A program made the translations under genes and the position numbers. A stretch of DNA of 64,000 nucleotides from Streptomyces pseudovenezuelae (GTDB lineage Bacteria; Actinomycetota; Actinomycetes; Streptomycetales; Streptomycetaceae), in contig NZ_JARXVH010000004.1 in the NCBI RefSeq assembly GCF_029892565.1, positions 558,001 through 622,000 of the forward strand. Direction: 5' to 3'. The notes under the pieces were generated by a model. The model was given only the letters and a program-made list of their open reading frames with translations, did no database searches and was not told where the DNA came from. This document shows, in pieces, positions 18,953-28,118 of the stretch (the first letter of the stretch is position 1; every line of letters starts with the position of its first letter).

Positions 18953-19212
18953 CAAATTCCCCTTCGAGCAGGACCCGTTGACGTGGGGGGTGTGGTCCCA
19001 CCAGCAGAATCAGAAGCCCCGAGAGATATCACCGGCATCCTAGGGACGCGGCGCACCACGCCTCCCGGTCATACCGTCGGACAAACGATCCGACTCGGAA
19101 TCGTTATCGCCCGGACCGCGTCCGAGCAGGGCTTATCGACAAATCCACCGGGTCTTACGGAGCGCATTCGCCGATAAGCCACAGTCCGGTCAGTTCGGGG
19201 CACTGTCCGCCA

Positions 19213-19686
19213 TCACATCACCGCGGCAGGTTCCGGCTCCTGTGGTGACAAGTCATCCTCCGAACCGCCCGGCGGCGACTCCCAGTTGGGCTCCGACTGC
19301 GCGGACGCGGCGGCCGTCCCCGGCTCACCCCTGTTCGCCCGCCGGAAGGCCGACGTACCGCGTGCGAGGTCGTGCCCGATGGCCACCGCGTCGAGGTCCG
19401 CCGAGGTCCAGCTCTGCCCCTCGCGCACATCCGTGCGCACCTTCAGCCGGCCCTGCACGATGACGGGGTCGCCCACACTCAGCGACGCCGCCGCGTTCGT
19501 CGCGAGCTGCCGATTGGCCCACACCGTGAAGAAGTTGGTGTGCCCGTCCGTCCACGTGTTCTTCTCGCGGTCCAGATAACGCGCGGTCACCGCGAGCCGG
19601 AACCGCGCGGACGGTCCCGACGCCAGCTCCCTGTACACCGGCTGCGTCGCCACGTTCCCCACGGCACAGATGATCGTCTCGTTCAT
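19213..19686 (-). CDS. ssbB: Single-stranded DNA-binding protein, SsbB paralogue
   Basis: 157 residues from the ATG at 19686 (GGAGGGG six bases upstream); GTG at 19689 is possible. The OB fold is visible as ICAVGNVATQP, FRLAVTARY, FFTVWANRQLATNAA and VIVQGRLKVRT. It lacks the acidic C-terminal tip (DDDxPF) that essential SSBs use to recruit partners, and carries Cys7, both as in the sporulation paralogue SsbB of S. coelicolor. That protein works in chromosome segregation during sporulation (from memory). It is not next to rpsF/rpsR, where the housekeeping ssb lies. Confidence 0.9.
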   Translation of the reverse strand: MNETIICAVGNVATQPVYRELASGPSARFRLAVTARYLDREKNTWTDGHTNFFTVWANRQLATNAAASLSVGDPVIVQGRLKVRTDVREGQSWTSADLDAVAIGHDLARGTSAFRRANRGEPGTAAASAQSEPNWESPPGGSEDDLSPQEPEPAAVM

Positions 19687-20007
19687 CACGAACCCCTCCT
19701 TCGCCCGACTGCGGAGGCCGGGCGGACATGCCTACGGGCCCGTCCCGTACGGCTGCGTCTGCGTCTTTCGCCGCCGCGGCGATCACGTCCGTCGCGATCG
19801 CCGCACCGCCAGACTGCCTCCGTCGGGCCGAGCCCGCTGAGCCCTGTGGACCACCCCCCGCCTGTGGACAACTCCGTCACCTGGACGAGTGATCCGCCGT
19901 CACGACGCGGTTCACCTGGTCCCGTTCACCGCCAAGTTCACCGGGCCGCACCCCACCCCCAACCACGCGCACCCACACCCGCACCCCGCCCCCGCCCACG
20001 CGCACCC
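19687..20007. other. 321-bp region between ssbB and the GTPase operon
   Basis: It holds the ssbB promoter region, two DnaA-box-like nonamers (19845-19871) and, from about 19945 to 20025, a strongly C-rich, G-poor stretch on the plus strand that runs into the end of the GTPase gene. No gene is apparent. Confidence 0.5.
19845..19871 (-). promoter_or_regulatory. Two DnaA-box-like nonamers upstream of ssbB
   Basis: On the minus strand, TTGTCCACA (19863-19871) is the Streptomyces DnaA-box consensus as I recall it, and TGGTCCACA (19845-19853) differs at one position. They are in the same orientation with an 18-bp period, about 160 bp before the ssbB start, where DnaA could act as a transcription factor. 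Confidence 0.45.
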
Positions 20008-22119
20008 TCACCGCGTCCCGGCCGCCGCCCCCACCCCCGTGACCCGGCCGAACTGCTCCCGTACCTCCCGGTACCGCAGCAGCTCCGCCGCCACCGGATC
20101 CAGCACCCGAGCCCGCCCGCACCCGGCAGCCGCCTCCCGCAATCGTCGTTCCGCGTCCGTGCCGTACCGCCGCGCCGGCCCGCGTGCCGCCATCCGGCAG
20201 CTCCACTCGACGAGGGGACCGCCGATGATCCCGGCCACCATGAGCATCACCGGCACCCCGAGGTTCGGCGCCATGAAGCCGATGATCTGGCCCAGCAGCC
20301 ACAGCCCGCCCACGATCTGAAGGACCGTCATGGCGGCCTGGGTCAGGACGGCCCCCGGCCACCAGCCCGGCCGCGGCGGTCGTCCCGGCGGCAGTCCGGC
20401 CCGCGCCGCAAGTTCGTCCAGCGCCTCGGGCAACCCCTGTGAGCCTCGTACGGCCGCCTCGCGCACCGCCTGTGCCCACGGCGCGGGCAGTCCGGCCGAG
20501 GCCCGGTCGGCCAGCGTCCGCACGGCCTGTTCGACTCGTTGGCGGGCCGTGGCCTCCTCGTCCTCCTGCGTGCGCAACAGGAGCCGCCCCGTGGGGGTTT
20601 CGTACCGGTCCTGGTACCAACGCCACAGCCGCAGCCAGGGCGTCCCGCACGCGCGGTTGGCGTTGCGCAGCCACGCGCGCTCTGCCGCCTCGCCCGCCGC
20701 GGTGGCGCCCACCGCGTCCGCGAGCCGCCCGGCGAACTCGTCGCGCGCCTCCTCACTGAGGCCGGTGCGCCGTCGGGTGGCGTACACGGGCCACAGCCCC
20801 ACCGCGGCGGCGTCCAGGTCGGCCGAGATCCGGCGCGCCGGGGCGCCGCGCTCCGCGACGAACTGGCCGAGCGCCTCGCGCAGTTCACCGAGGCCGTCCC
20901 CGGTGAGGGCCGACAGCGCGAGCACGGTGGCGCCGGGTTCGCCGTACTCGCCGAGCGCGATCCCGTCCTCGTCGAGCAGCCGTCGTAGATCGTCGAGGAC
21001 CTGCTCGGTGGCCTCGCCGGGCAGCCGGTCGATCTGGTTGAGGACGACGAACATGACCTCCGCGTGGCCCGCCATGGGCCGCAGATAGCGCTCGTGCAGC
21101 ATGGCGTCCGCGTACTTCTCCGGGTCGACGACCCAGATGACCGCGTCGACGAGCGCCAGTACGCGGTCCACCTGCTCGCGGTGCTGCACGGCCGCCGAGT
21201 CGTGGTCGGGCAGGTCGATGAGGACGAGCCCGCGCAGTTGTGCCTCCGCCTCGGCGCTCTGCAACGGCCGCCGCCGCAGCCTGGGCGGGATGCCGATCCG
21301 CTCGATGAGGCCCGCGGCACCGTCGCTCCAACTGCACGCGATGGGCGCCGCGGTGGTGGGCCGGCGTACGCCGGTCTCCGAGATCGCCACTCCGGCGAGC
21401 GCGTTGAACAGCTGCGACTTGCCGCTGCCCGTCGCTCCCGCGATGGCGACGACGGTGTGCTGCCCGGAGAGCCGGCGCCGTGCCGCCGCCTCGTCCAGAA
21501 CCCGCCCGGCCTCGGAGAGCGTCCGGCTGTCCAGCCGGGTCCGCGAGAGCCCCACCAACTCCCGCAACGCGTCGAGCCGCGACCGCAGATGACCGTCGTA
21601 GGCGAGCGGGGCGGCCATGGCCTGCGCGCTGGGCCCCCTGGTCTCCACCACGGGCGGCACGTACCCGGGCGCGACGGTGCCGTCCTCGGCCACGCGGCGT
21701 GCGATCAGCCCGTCGTCCCAGACGCTCGTTGCCTCGGCGGAGGCGGAGTCCGTACGAGTGCGGGTGTCGTCGTCTTTACGTCCACTGCCGGCGTCGTCGT
21801 CTTCGCTCACGCGCGCGTGGTGCGTACCCGCGTGCCCGGCGGTCCCGACAGTCCCGTCTTTCGGGCGCCCGCCGTCGGCGGAGTCATCGCCCGCACCCGT
21901 ACGGTTTTCGTCACCCTCTCCGAGGGGAGCGGCGTCCGAAGTGCCCTCTACAGGGGCGTCGTCTTCGGAAACGCCCTCTTCAGGGGAACGCTTTTCCGGA
22001 CGACCGCCCTCGGCCACTGTCTCTCCAGCGTGATCGGCATGATCCGCGTGATCGGTGTGGTCGGCCTGATCCGTGTGGTCGGCGTGATCCGTGTGGTCCT
22101 GGTCAGTGACGGCAGTCAC
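20008..22119 (-). CDS. Dynamin-like/YfjP-type GTPase with membrane segments (2)
   Basis: 703 residues from GTG, 3 bp after the stop of the GTPase upstream and with GGAGAGG before it. Residues 1-27 are a His/Asp/Ala-rich run (repeats of DHTDHAD) and residues to about 160 are acidic and disordered. The G domain has G1 AGATGSGKS, G3 DLPDHDS and G4 NQID. Near residues 590-640 two hydrophobic helices (AAMTVLQIVGGLWLLGQIIG and PVMLMVAGIIGG) place the C-terminus at the membrane. Paired bacterial GTPases of this type are associated with membrane remodelling or division in actinobacteria. The His/Asp run could bind metals. Confidence 0.83.
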   Translation of the reverse strand: MTAVTDQDHTDHADHTDQADHTDHADHADHAGETVAEGGRPEKRSPEEGVSEDDAPVEGTSDAAPLGEGDENRTGAGDDSADGGRPKDGTVGTAGHAGTHHARVSEDDDAGSGRKDDDTRTRTDSASAEATSVWDDGLIARRVAEDGTVAPGYVPPVVETRGPSAQAMAAPLAYDGHLRSRLDALRELVGLSRTRLDSRTLSEAGRVLDEAAARRRLSGQHTVVAIAGATGSGKSQLFNALAGVAISETGVRRPTTAAPIACSWSDGAAGLIERIGIPPRLRRRPLQSAEAEAQLRGLVLIDLPDHDSAAVQHREQVDRVLALVDAVIWVVDPEKYADAMLHERYLRPMAGHAEVMFVVLNQIDRLPGEATEQVLDDLRRLLDEDGIALGEYGEPGATVLALSALTGDGLGELREALGQFVAERGAPARRISADLDAAAVGLWPVYATRRRTGLSEEARDEFAGRLADAVGATAAGEAAERAWLRNANRACGTPWLRLWRWYQDRYETPTGRLLLRTQEDEEATARQRVEQAVRTLADRASAGLPAPWAQAVREAAVRGSQGLPEALDELAARAGLPPGRPPRPGWWPGAVLTQAAMTVLQIVGGLWLLGQIIGFMAPNLGVPVMLMVAGIIGGPLVEWSCRMAARGPARRYGTDAERRLREAAAGCGRARVLDPVAAELLRYREVREQFGRVTGVGAAAGTR

Positions 22120-22122
22120 CGG

Positions 22123-23730
22123 TCACCTCTCCTTCTGCAGTACGGACAGCGCGGCGATGAGTTCGGCCTGGGGTTCGGGGTGTACGTCGAGTGCGTCGAG
22201 GGGCGCGAGGCGGCGCTCGCGCTCCGTGTGCATGACCCGGTCCACGTGTTCGGCGAGCAGCCGCCCGCCCCGGTCGCGCAGCCGCAACGCCCCGTGCGCG
22301 CCGATCCGTTCGGCGAGCCCCTCGCCTGCCGAACGCGCCCGGCGACCGCCCAGGAGCGCGGTGGCGACCAGGACGGCAACCGCCTCGGGGTCCGGCGCGA
22401 CGGTGCGGTCGAGGTCGCGCACCTCCTCCTCGGCGTACTCCTCCAGTTCGCGCCGCCAGCGCCGTACCGCCATCCCGATGCGGTGCTCGGCGCTCTCCAG
22501 GGAGGGGTCGCGGTCGGTGAGACCGGGGGCGCCCGCCGCGGGTTCGCGCCGCCAGGTCTCGTCCACGCGCTCGTCCGCGGCGGTGACGGCGCACAGCAGG
22601 AGGGCCGCCAGGCTCTCCATGAGCGCGTCGAGGAGCTCGCCGGCGGAGCAGTCGACCGGGAAGGCGCGCCAGCGCTTCAGCGCGTCCCCTGCGAGCACGG
22701 CGCCCGCCTGCAACCGCCCTCGTACGCGCGCGTGCTCGCTGTCGTACGCCGCGTCGACGGCGGAGGTGAGCCGCAGGGCGGCCGCGTACTGCGCGGCGGC
22801 GGCGCTGGCCAGTTCGGGCATCCGGGACTTGAGCGAGTCGAGGACGCCGTACGCGGTGCGGGCCAGGGTCTGCTGTCGGTTGGCGGGGTCCTGGACCTGG
22901 TGGATGAGCCAGTTCCGCAGCGAGGCGACGGCGGTGGCCGGCAGCAGCCCGCCGCCCCAGGCGGACTCGGGGAGTTCGGGCACGGTGAATCGCGGTACGT
23001 CGCCGAGGCCGGCCTTGGTGAGCAGCGCCGCGTACTGCCGGGACACCTCGGAGGCGACCTGGTGCGGCACGCGGTCGAGGACCGTCACGAGGGCGGCGTC
23101 GTACTCCTTGGCGGTGCGCAGCAGATGCCAGGGGACGGCGTCGGCGTAACGGGCGGCCGTGGTGACCATCACCCAGATGTCGGCGGAGCAGATGAGTTCG
23201 GCGGCCAGGACGCGGTTGTCGGCGACCAGGGAGTCGATGTCGGGGGCGTCGAGGAGGGCGAGGCCGCGCGGGAGGGTCTCGGCGGTCTCGACGCGCAGCA
23301 CGCGCGCGGGGTTCTCACCCGGGAGGAGCAGGTCGTCCCCGGGCTCCTGGTGGGGCACCCACACGCGCGTGAGGTCGGGCAGCACCCGCATCCCGCTGAA
23401 CCAGTGATGGTCCTCCGGGTGGCACACCAGCACCGGCGTGCGCGTGGTCGGCCGCAGTACGCCCGCCTCGCTGACCCGCCGGCCCACGAGGGAGTTGACG
23501 AGGGTCGACTTGCCGGCGCCGGTGGAACCACCCACCACAGCCAGCAAGGGCGCTTCGGGCTCTCGCAACCGGGGCACCAAATAGTCGTCGAGCTGTGCGA
23601 GCAGTTCGTCGCGGTTGGCACGCGCGCGTGGAGCCCCCGCCAGGGGCAGCGGGAAGCGTGCGGCGGCGACACGGTCGCGCAGGGCGGAGAGTGCGTCGAG
23701 CAGCTGAGGCCGTACGTCCAAGGTCACCAC
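22123..23730 (-). CDS. Dynamin-like GTPase (1)
   Basis: About 535 residues if translation starts at the double GTG (23730 or 23727); the upstream extension lacks a start with a ribosome site. G1 is [15 protein letters not shown], the switch region [16 protein letters not shown] contains the G2 Thr, G3 is LLDAPDIDS and G4 is TVLDRVPH. The rest is helical, as in the stalk of dynamin-like proteins, without clear membrane spans. A TAAAAT box about 15 bases before the GTG and no Shine-Dalgarno suggest a short or absent leader. It is coupled to the second GTPase, and the two probably form a heteromeric membrane-acting pair. Confidence 0.83.
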   Translation of the reverse strand: MVTLDVRPQLLDALSALRDRVAAARFPLPLAGAPRARANRDELLAQLDDYLVPRLREPEAPLLAVVGGSTGAGKSTLVNSLVGRRVSEAGVLRPTTRTPVLVCHPEDHHWFSGMRVLPDLTRVWVPHQEPGDDLLLPGENPARVLRVETAETLPRGLALLDAPDIDSLVADNRVLAAELICSADIWVMVTTAARYADAVPWHLLRTAKEYDAALVTVLDRVPHQVASEVSRQYAALLTKAGLGDVPRFTVPELPESAWGGGLLPATAVASLRNWLIHQVQDPANRQQTLARTAYGVLDSLKSRMPELASAAAAQYAAALRLTSAVDAAYDSEHARVRGRLQAGAVLAGDALKRWRAFPVDCSAGELLDALMESLAALLLCAVTAADERVDETWRREPAAGAPGLTDRDPSLESAEHRIGMAVRRWRRELEEYAEEEVRDLDRTVAPDPEAVAVLVATALLGGRRARSAGEGLAERIGAHGALRLRDRGGRLLAEHVDRVMHTERERRLAPLDALDVHPEPQAELIAALSVLQKER

Positions 23731-24050
23731 ATGTGAAGAATGCCCAATTTTAGGGGAATTCTGAAGCATATGAGCATGTCTGCGCGCCGACCGGACACAA
23801 GGGATGGAAGGGATGACTGGGACGCGGCCACAGCCCAGGCATAACGAGTGCACAACACCCGGGGCGTGAGCGGCCAAAAGCGATGCACGATTCGTACCTG
23901 CCTGCGATTATCAGGACCGCTTCACCGAACCTCCACATCGAGCCACGGAGGCGAAGCAACAGGGACAAGGACGCGGGAGCCCTATCCTTGTCCCCGGCAA
24001 CGTCACGGATCAGCCCACACCCGGGCACCAGACACGAGGCCACCACACCG
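23731..24050. other. 320-bp region between the GTPase pair and tRNA-Arg
   Basis: It carries the divergent promoter of the GTPase operon (TAAAAT near 23747 on the minus strand) and the tRNA promoter. A perfect 10-bp inverted repeat, GGGACAAGGA (23962-23971) and TCCTTGTCCC (23985-23994), lies 56 bp before the tRNA. No gene is seen. Confidence 0.5.
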
Positions 24051-24123
24051 GCCCCCGTAGCTCAGTGGATAGAGCAGGCGCCTTCTAAGCGCTTGGCCGC
24101 AGGTTCGAGTCCTGCCGGGGGCG
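24051..24123 (+). tRNA. tRNA-Arg, anticodon TCT
   Basis: The cloverleaf folds cleanly: acceptor GCCCCCG with CGGGGGC, D-stem GCTC/GAGC, anticodon stem GGCGC/GCGCT with loop CTTCTAA, T-stem GCAGG/CCTGC with loop TTCGAGT, discriminator G. The loop gives anticodon TCT, reading AGA, a rare codon in this genome type. A CA follows the discriminator; whether CCA is encoded in full is not clear (GCACC). An intrinsic terminator follows 10 bases later. Confidence 0.95.
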
Positions 24124-24132
24124 CACCGTCTC

Positions 24133-24158
24133 CGCCCTCCCAATGGGAGGGCGTTTTT
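24133..24158 (+). terminator. Intrinsic terminator of tRNA-Arg
   Basis: CGCCCTCCC and GGGAGGGCG form a perfect 9-bp stem with an AAT loop, followed by TTTTT. Confidence 0.95.
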
Positions 24159-24300
24159 GCTGGCCAGAGCCATTTCATGGGGCTCGGCCGAGTTGCTGCG
24201 CGAGGGTGGCCTCGGCCTTCCTGTGAAGCCGACCACCCAGACATGGGCAAATCGGCATACAGGTTGAAGGGCGCCCACATATCGGATCATCCTTGGCGCC

Positions 24301-26229
24301 ATGAGTCCCGCCTCCGCCCCCTTGGACCTGCTCCCCACGGGCGAGTACGCCCGCGACTGGGCCCTCGTCGACGTGGAGACCTCGGGGCTCATGGCCCGGC
24401 GGGATCGGGTGTTGTCCGTCGCGGTGATCACGATCGGGCCGGACGGTGAGCAGACCGGGGAGTTCTCGACGCTGCTCGGTCCGGGGTGTGACCCGGGGCC
24501 GGTCGAGGTGCACGGGCTGACCGTCGAGCGGTTGCGGGGCGCGCCGAGCTTCGATCAGGTCGCCGAGCGGATCGGAGGGATGCTCCAGGACCGGGTCCTG
24601 GTCGCTCACAACGCCCAGTTCGACTACGACTTCCTGGCCCACGAGTTCGCCCGTGCGCGGATGTGGCTGCCGGTGTCCCAGCGGCTGTGCACTTTGGCTT
24701 TAAATCGCCAGGTGGATCCGCCGACGGACAACATGAAGCTCGGCACCCTCGCGGCCCACTACGGCGTCCCCCAGCAGCGCGCGCACGATGCACTGGACGA
24801 CACTCGGGTCCTGGCCGGGATCCTGCGGGCGTCTCTGCGCGAGGCGGCGAAGCTCGCGCTGCCCCTGCCGCTGGTGACCTGCCCTCCCCGGGCAGAATCG
24901 ACGTTCACGCCGAAGCCGCCCAAGACCCCCTGCGCGTACCGCAATCCGGGGCGGATGACTCCCGGCGGACCGCTTCAGCAGGGGATGAAGGTCGCGCTCA
25001 CCGGTGAAACCGCCCATGCCCGGGCGGAGTTGGTCGGGCGGGCAGTTGCCGTCGGGCTGAACATGATGACCTCCGTGAGCCGGCACACCAGCGTCCTGGT
25101 CACCAATGAACCGGCGTCCGGATCCGCGAAGGCCGAACGCGCACTCGCCGAGAACGTGCCGGTCATCGACGAGAACACCTTCCTGCGGCTGCTGACCGAC
25201 GTACGGCCGGGGGTGGTGCATGAGGCGACAGCCGTAGTGGTCGTCCCGGTGACCGAGTCGGACGCGGAGCAGGTCATGCCCGTGGAGCAGCCGGTGTCCA
25301 GCACAGCGGCTGCCGCTCCCGTCACGGAAACACCGGCCCTGCCCACGAACGTCCCCGATGTGTCGGACCCTGCTCCGCCTCAACCGGCGCCCTCCGGCGG
25401 CCACTTGGGCAAGCCCTTGGCAGGCCGCCGTGTGCTGGTGCTCGGTGGCGCCCATGCCGAGGCCGCCGCTGCTCGTACCCGCGTCGTGGAGTTGGGCGGA
25501 TCCGCGGCGGTCAACCTCTCCGTGAGCGTCACCGACGTCGTGCTCCTGCCGGGAGGGGAGGGTGACCGGCGTATGAGTCGGATCACCGCCCTCGGGCTCC
25601 CTGTGCAGGACCGTCACTGGATCACCGCGCCGACCGCCGCCGGCCCGGTCGAGGTCGGCGAGGCGGCCGATGCCGCTCTCCGGCCCCAGGAACCGCACGT
25701 GTTGCCCAGGGGCGGCGTCATCGACCTGCCCATGCCGCTCGGCGGACCCGCGCCCGAGTGGTACGTCACCGCCGGCTGGGCGCCGCGGTCCGACTGCGAG
25801 GTCGATGTCGTCGCCTTCCTCCTCGACGAGGACGAACAGGTCACCTTCGACGAGGACTTCATCTTCTACGGAGCCCCCGAGAGCCCCGCCGGGACGGTAC
25901 GGCTCCTGTTCGGCGGGCCCGCCGAACAGACCGTCGCCCTCAACCTGGCATCCCTGCCGCCCTCGACCCGCAAGGTCGTCGTCGCCGCGGCGATCGACGG
26001 CGACGCCACCTTCGGGACGGTCGGGGCGATCCAGGTCGGCGCGGCTCCCGGCAGCAGCGGGGCGCCGCTCGCCCGGGCCACCCTGGACGCCGCCACCACC
26101 GAACGCACCCTGCTGCTCGCGGAGTTCTACCGCAGGGGGCCGCTCTGGCGCCTACGCGCCGTCGGCCAGGGCTACGACCACGGCCTGGACGCCCTCGCCC
26201 GCGCATACGGCGTCGACATCGCCGACTGA
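24301..26229 (+). CDS. DEDDh exonuclease - BRCT - BRCT-like - TerD fusion protein
   Basis: 642 residues. Residues 20-185 are a DnaQ-type 3'-5' exonuclease: D24 and E26 in VDVETSG, then HNAQFDYDFL and HDALDDT complete the DEDDh set. Residues about 225-300 match a BRCT domain (KVALTGETAHARAELVGRAV ... TSVLVTNEP). A second BRCT-like unit follows a Pro/Val linker (RRVLVLGGAHAEAAA, about 380-450). The C-terminal 180 residues are TerD-like (WYVTAGWAPRSDCEVDVVAF, FIFYGAP, FGTVGAIQV), with the acidic loops that bind Ca2+ in TerD. It should be a cytoplasmic DNA-processing or repair factor tied to the tellurite/stress network. No ribosome site precedes the ATG. Confidence 0.87.
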   Translation: MSPASAPLDLLPTGEYARDWALVDVETSGLMARRDRVLSVAVITIGPDGEQTGEFSTLLGPGCDPGPVEVHGLTVERLRGAPSFDQVAERIGGMLQDRVLVAHNAQFDYDFLAHEFARARMWLPVSQRLCTLALNRQVDPPTDNMKLGTLAAHYGVPQQRAHDALDDTRVLAGILRASLREAAKLALPLPLVTCPPRAESTFTPKPPKTPCAYRNPGRMTPGGPLQQGMKVALTGETAHARAELVGRAVAVGLNMMTSVSRHTSVLVTNEPASGSAKAERALAENVPVIDENTFLRLLTDVRPGVVHEATAVVVVPVTESDAEQVMPVEQPVSSTAAAAPVTETPALPTNVPDVSDPAPPQPAPSGGHLGKPLAGRRVLVLGGAHAEAAAARTRVVELGGSAAVNLSVSVTDVVLLPGGEGDRRMSRITALGLPVQDRHWITAPTAAGPVEVGEAADAALRPQEPHVLPRGGVIDLPMPLGGPAPEWYVTAGWAPRSDCEVDVVAFLLDEDEQVTFDEDFIFYGAPESPAGTVRLLFGGPAEQTVALNLASLPPSTRKVVVAAAIDGDATFGTVGAIQVGAAPGSSGAPLARATLDAATTERTLLLAEFYRRGPLWRLRAVGQGYDHGLDALARAYGVDIAD

Positions 26230-26260
26230 ACGACACCGAAGCGGCACCGGACGGAATCCC

Positions 26261-27481
26261 TCACTGCACCGCCGCCTCGGGCTCACCCGCCGCGGACGGG
26301 TGAACGTATCTGCCCTCCTTGAACGGCGTGAACCACGACTCGAACGCCACCGGCGCCACTCCGAACGCGCCCCTCGCGGAGGCTCCGCCGATTCCGTCCG
26401 CCCCCTCGATCCCCTCGATCCCGCCCATCGAGTCGTCGTAGAGCCACTCGTGGCCCATGTCCTCGTAGACGTTGCCTGCGAACGCGGCGAGGGCGGCGGA
26501 CAGTTCGTCGTCGAGCAGGCCGTAGAGCTCCAGGGTCGTGGTCGCCTGGCTCAGGAGGAATCGCAGGGCGAGTTCCTCGGCGACACAGCTGAGGCGCTCG
26601 AAGCTTCCGTCGGTGAAGCGGGTGGTCATGGCGATCACCGTCACCAGGAAGCGGCGGGAGAAGTGGGCGTCGTAGTTGAGGGCGTACCGGTCGGGAAGGC
26701 GCTCCAAGTGCCAGAGCGGGCCCTCGCATTCCGCGACGGTCGCCTCCTCCTGCGTCAGGACCTGGACGTCCTCGAACAACTCGTCCACCAGGATGTCGAT
26801 CGCGTAGACCAAGGCCCCGGCGGCGAGTCGCGCGGTTTCCGGTGGGACGGCGGAGTCGCCATCGCCACGCGCCCTCCCGCCTGTCTCCCCTGCGCCTTCC
26901 CTCTCTTCTGCGCCTTCCCTCTCCTCACCCTCACCCTCATCGTCGATCACGCCGAACATCGCCGGTGTGAAGGACCGCAGTTCGTCCGCCAGTTCCAGCA
27001 TCTGGCTTCGTACGGCCGCGGATTTCGCCTCGTCGTCGTGGGCCCCTTCGGTGCCTTCGGCCGGTGCGCCGCCGGTGTGGCGGGCCTTGCGGGCGGCGGG
27101 GTCGTCGGGCGGGGCGTCCGGGCCCTCCGCCGCGTCGAGGCTCTGTTTGGCCAGGTCCGGGTGGAGTTCGACCTCGCAGCGGTCGATCGTCCAGTCGGCC
27201 AACAGCTCTGAGCGTTCCAGCAGTTCGTCGACCAGCGCCTGTACCGATTCCTCGGCGACCTCCAGGGCCGGGGCGTCCACGACGACCTTCAGAAGGGCAC
27301 CGCCCGGGTGGACGGCGACGATGGTGTCGAGAACGTCGACCTCCACGCCGTCGGGTCCCTCGACGGCCCGTACAGAATCGAAGCCGTCCTCGATGAGCGC
27401 CACGGCGCCGGCGCGTTGGAGCGGGTCCATCTCCGGAGTGCCCTCCGGGATGCAGGTGTCCACAGTCACTACGTACGTCAC
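26261..27481 (-). CDS. Conserved hypothetical protein
   Basis: 406 residues from a GTG (MTYVVTVDTCIPEGTPEMDPLQRAGA); the frame is open further upstream but reads as non-coding there. The N-terminal 110 residues are compact, with a pair of acidic strands. A disordered acidic stretch with repeats of EGAEEREG covers about residues 170-215. The C-terminal 190 residues are helical and include ERLSCVAEELALRFLLSQA and NVYEDMGHEWLYDDSM. There is no membrane span or enzyme motif. It is convergent with the exonuclease-TerD gene. The function is unknown. A LexA-type box lies 386 bp upstream. Confidence 0.7.
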   Translation of the reverse strand: MTYVVTVDTCIPEGTPEMDPLQRAGAVALIEDGFDSVRAVEGPDGVEVDVLDTIVAVHPGGALLKVVVDAPALEVAEESVQALVDELLERSELLADWTIDRCEVELHPDLAKQSLDAAEGPDAPPDDPAARKARHTGGAPAEGTEGAHDDEAKSAAVRSQMLELADELRSFTPAMFGVIDDEGEGEEREGAEEREGAGETGGRARGDGDSAVPPETARLAAGALVYAIDILVDELFEDVQVLTQEEATVAECEGPLWHLERLPDRYALNYDAHFSRRFLVTVIAMTTRFTDGSFERLSCVAEELALRFLLSQATTTLELYGLLDDELSAALAAFAGNVYEDMGHEWLYDDSMGGIEGIEGADGIGGASARGAFGVAPVAFESWFTPFKEGRYVHPSAAGEPEAAVQ

Positions 27482-28118
27482 GGGACCGAGCCTGACAGGC
27501 GGGAACGGTCCCGCGCGAGGGAACGGGCCCGTCGACACCGGGGATTTGTATGGAAGCCACCCTGTCCGACCTGCGCAGGTCCGGCCGGTCGGCGAGTCCC
27601 CCGGCCTCGCCGACACCGCCGGGCGCCGCGCATCGACGTAGAACTGCCCCTGAACCGGCCGTGGTTGTGGTGCGCGGCGCGATCTGGCAAACCGGGACGG
27701 CGAACGGCCTGTCCGACACGGTGGTCGCCCGAGCGGCGTCCGCCGGATTGCGCTGCAACTCGCCGACGGCGATGTCGCGCACCCCGGGCAGGCCGCGCGC
27801 CTCCGGACAGGAGGCCGACCTGGTGGTCGACCAGCACGTCCAGCGAGAGCTGCACACCTCACTAGACGAACATACGTTCGAAGATGTGGAACGGCTCGGC
27901 TACGCCGAACGCCGCCCCCGCCCCGGCCGCCCACGGACCGTCACCCGACCGGGACAAGCCGGGACGATCCGGGATGCGACGGACCAGAACATTCCAGGAC
28001 CGGAGTACGGTGGCACTACCGAGCGCACCTCGCACGCCGTCACCGTTTCGGCGTCGCCCTCGGGGAACGGCAAGGCGGCCGGAGCACTTCGCGTCCGGTC
28101 GGAAATGAGCCGCCCCAC
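27482..28118. other. 637-bp region without a confident gene
   Basis: Several frames are open on both strands but none keeps a coding pattern. On the minus strand GTG at 27855 opens LSLDVLVDHQVGLLS, and a different frame then continues LPGVRDIAVGELQRNPADA, which looks like a decayed or frameshifted small gene directly downstream of the LexA box. It also contains the promoter of the 28119 gene. Confidence 0.4.
27867..27880. promoter_or_regulatory. LexA (SOS) box
   Basis: CGAACATACGTTCG is a perfect 14-bp palindrome that fits the actinobacterial SOS-box consensus CGAAC-N4-GTTCG. It stands 12 bases before the GTG at 27855 on the minus strand and 239 bp before the plus-strand gene at 28119. Confidence 0.75.

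Noticed and set aside
24051..24123. Integration site of a mobile element at tRNA-Arg
   Set aside because: No integrase, excisionase or duplicated tRNA end is seen on either side within the window.
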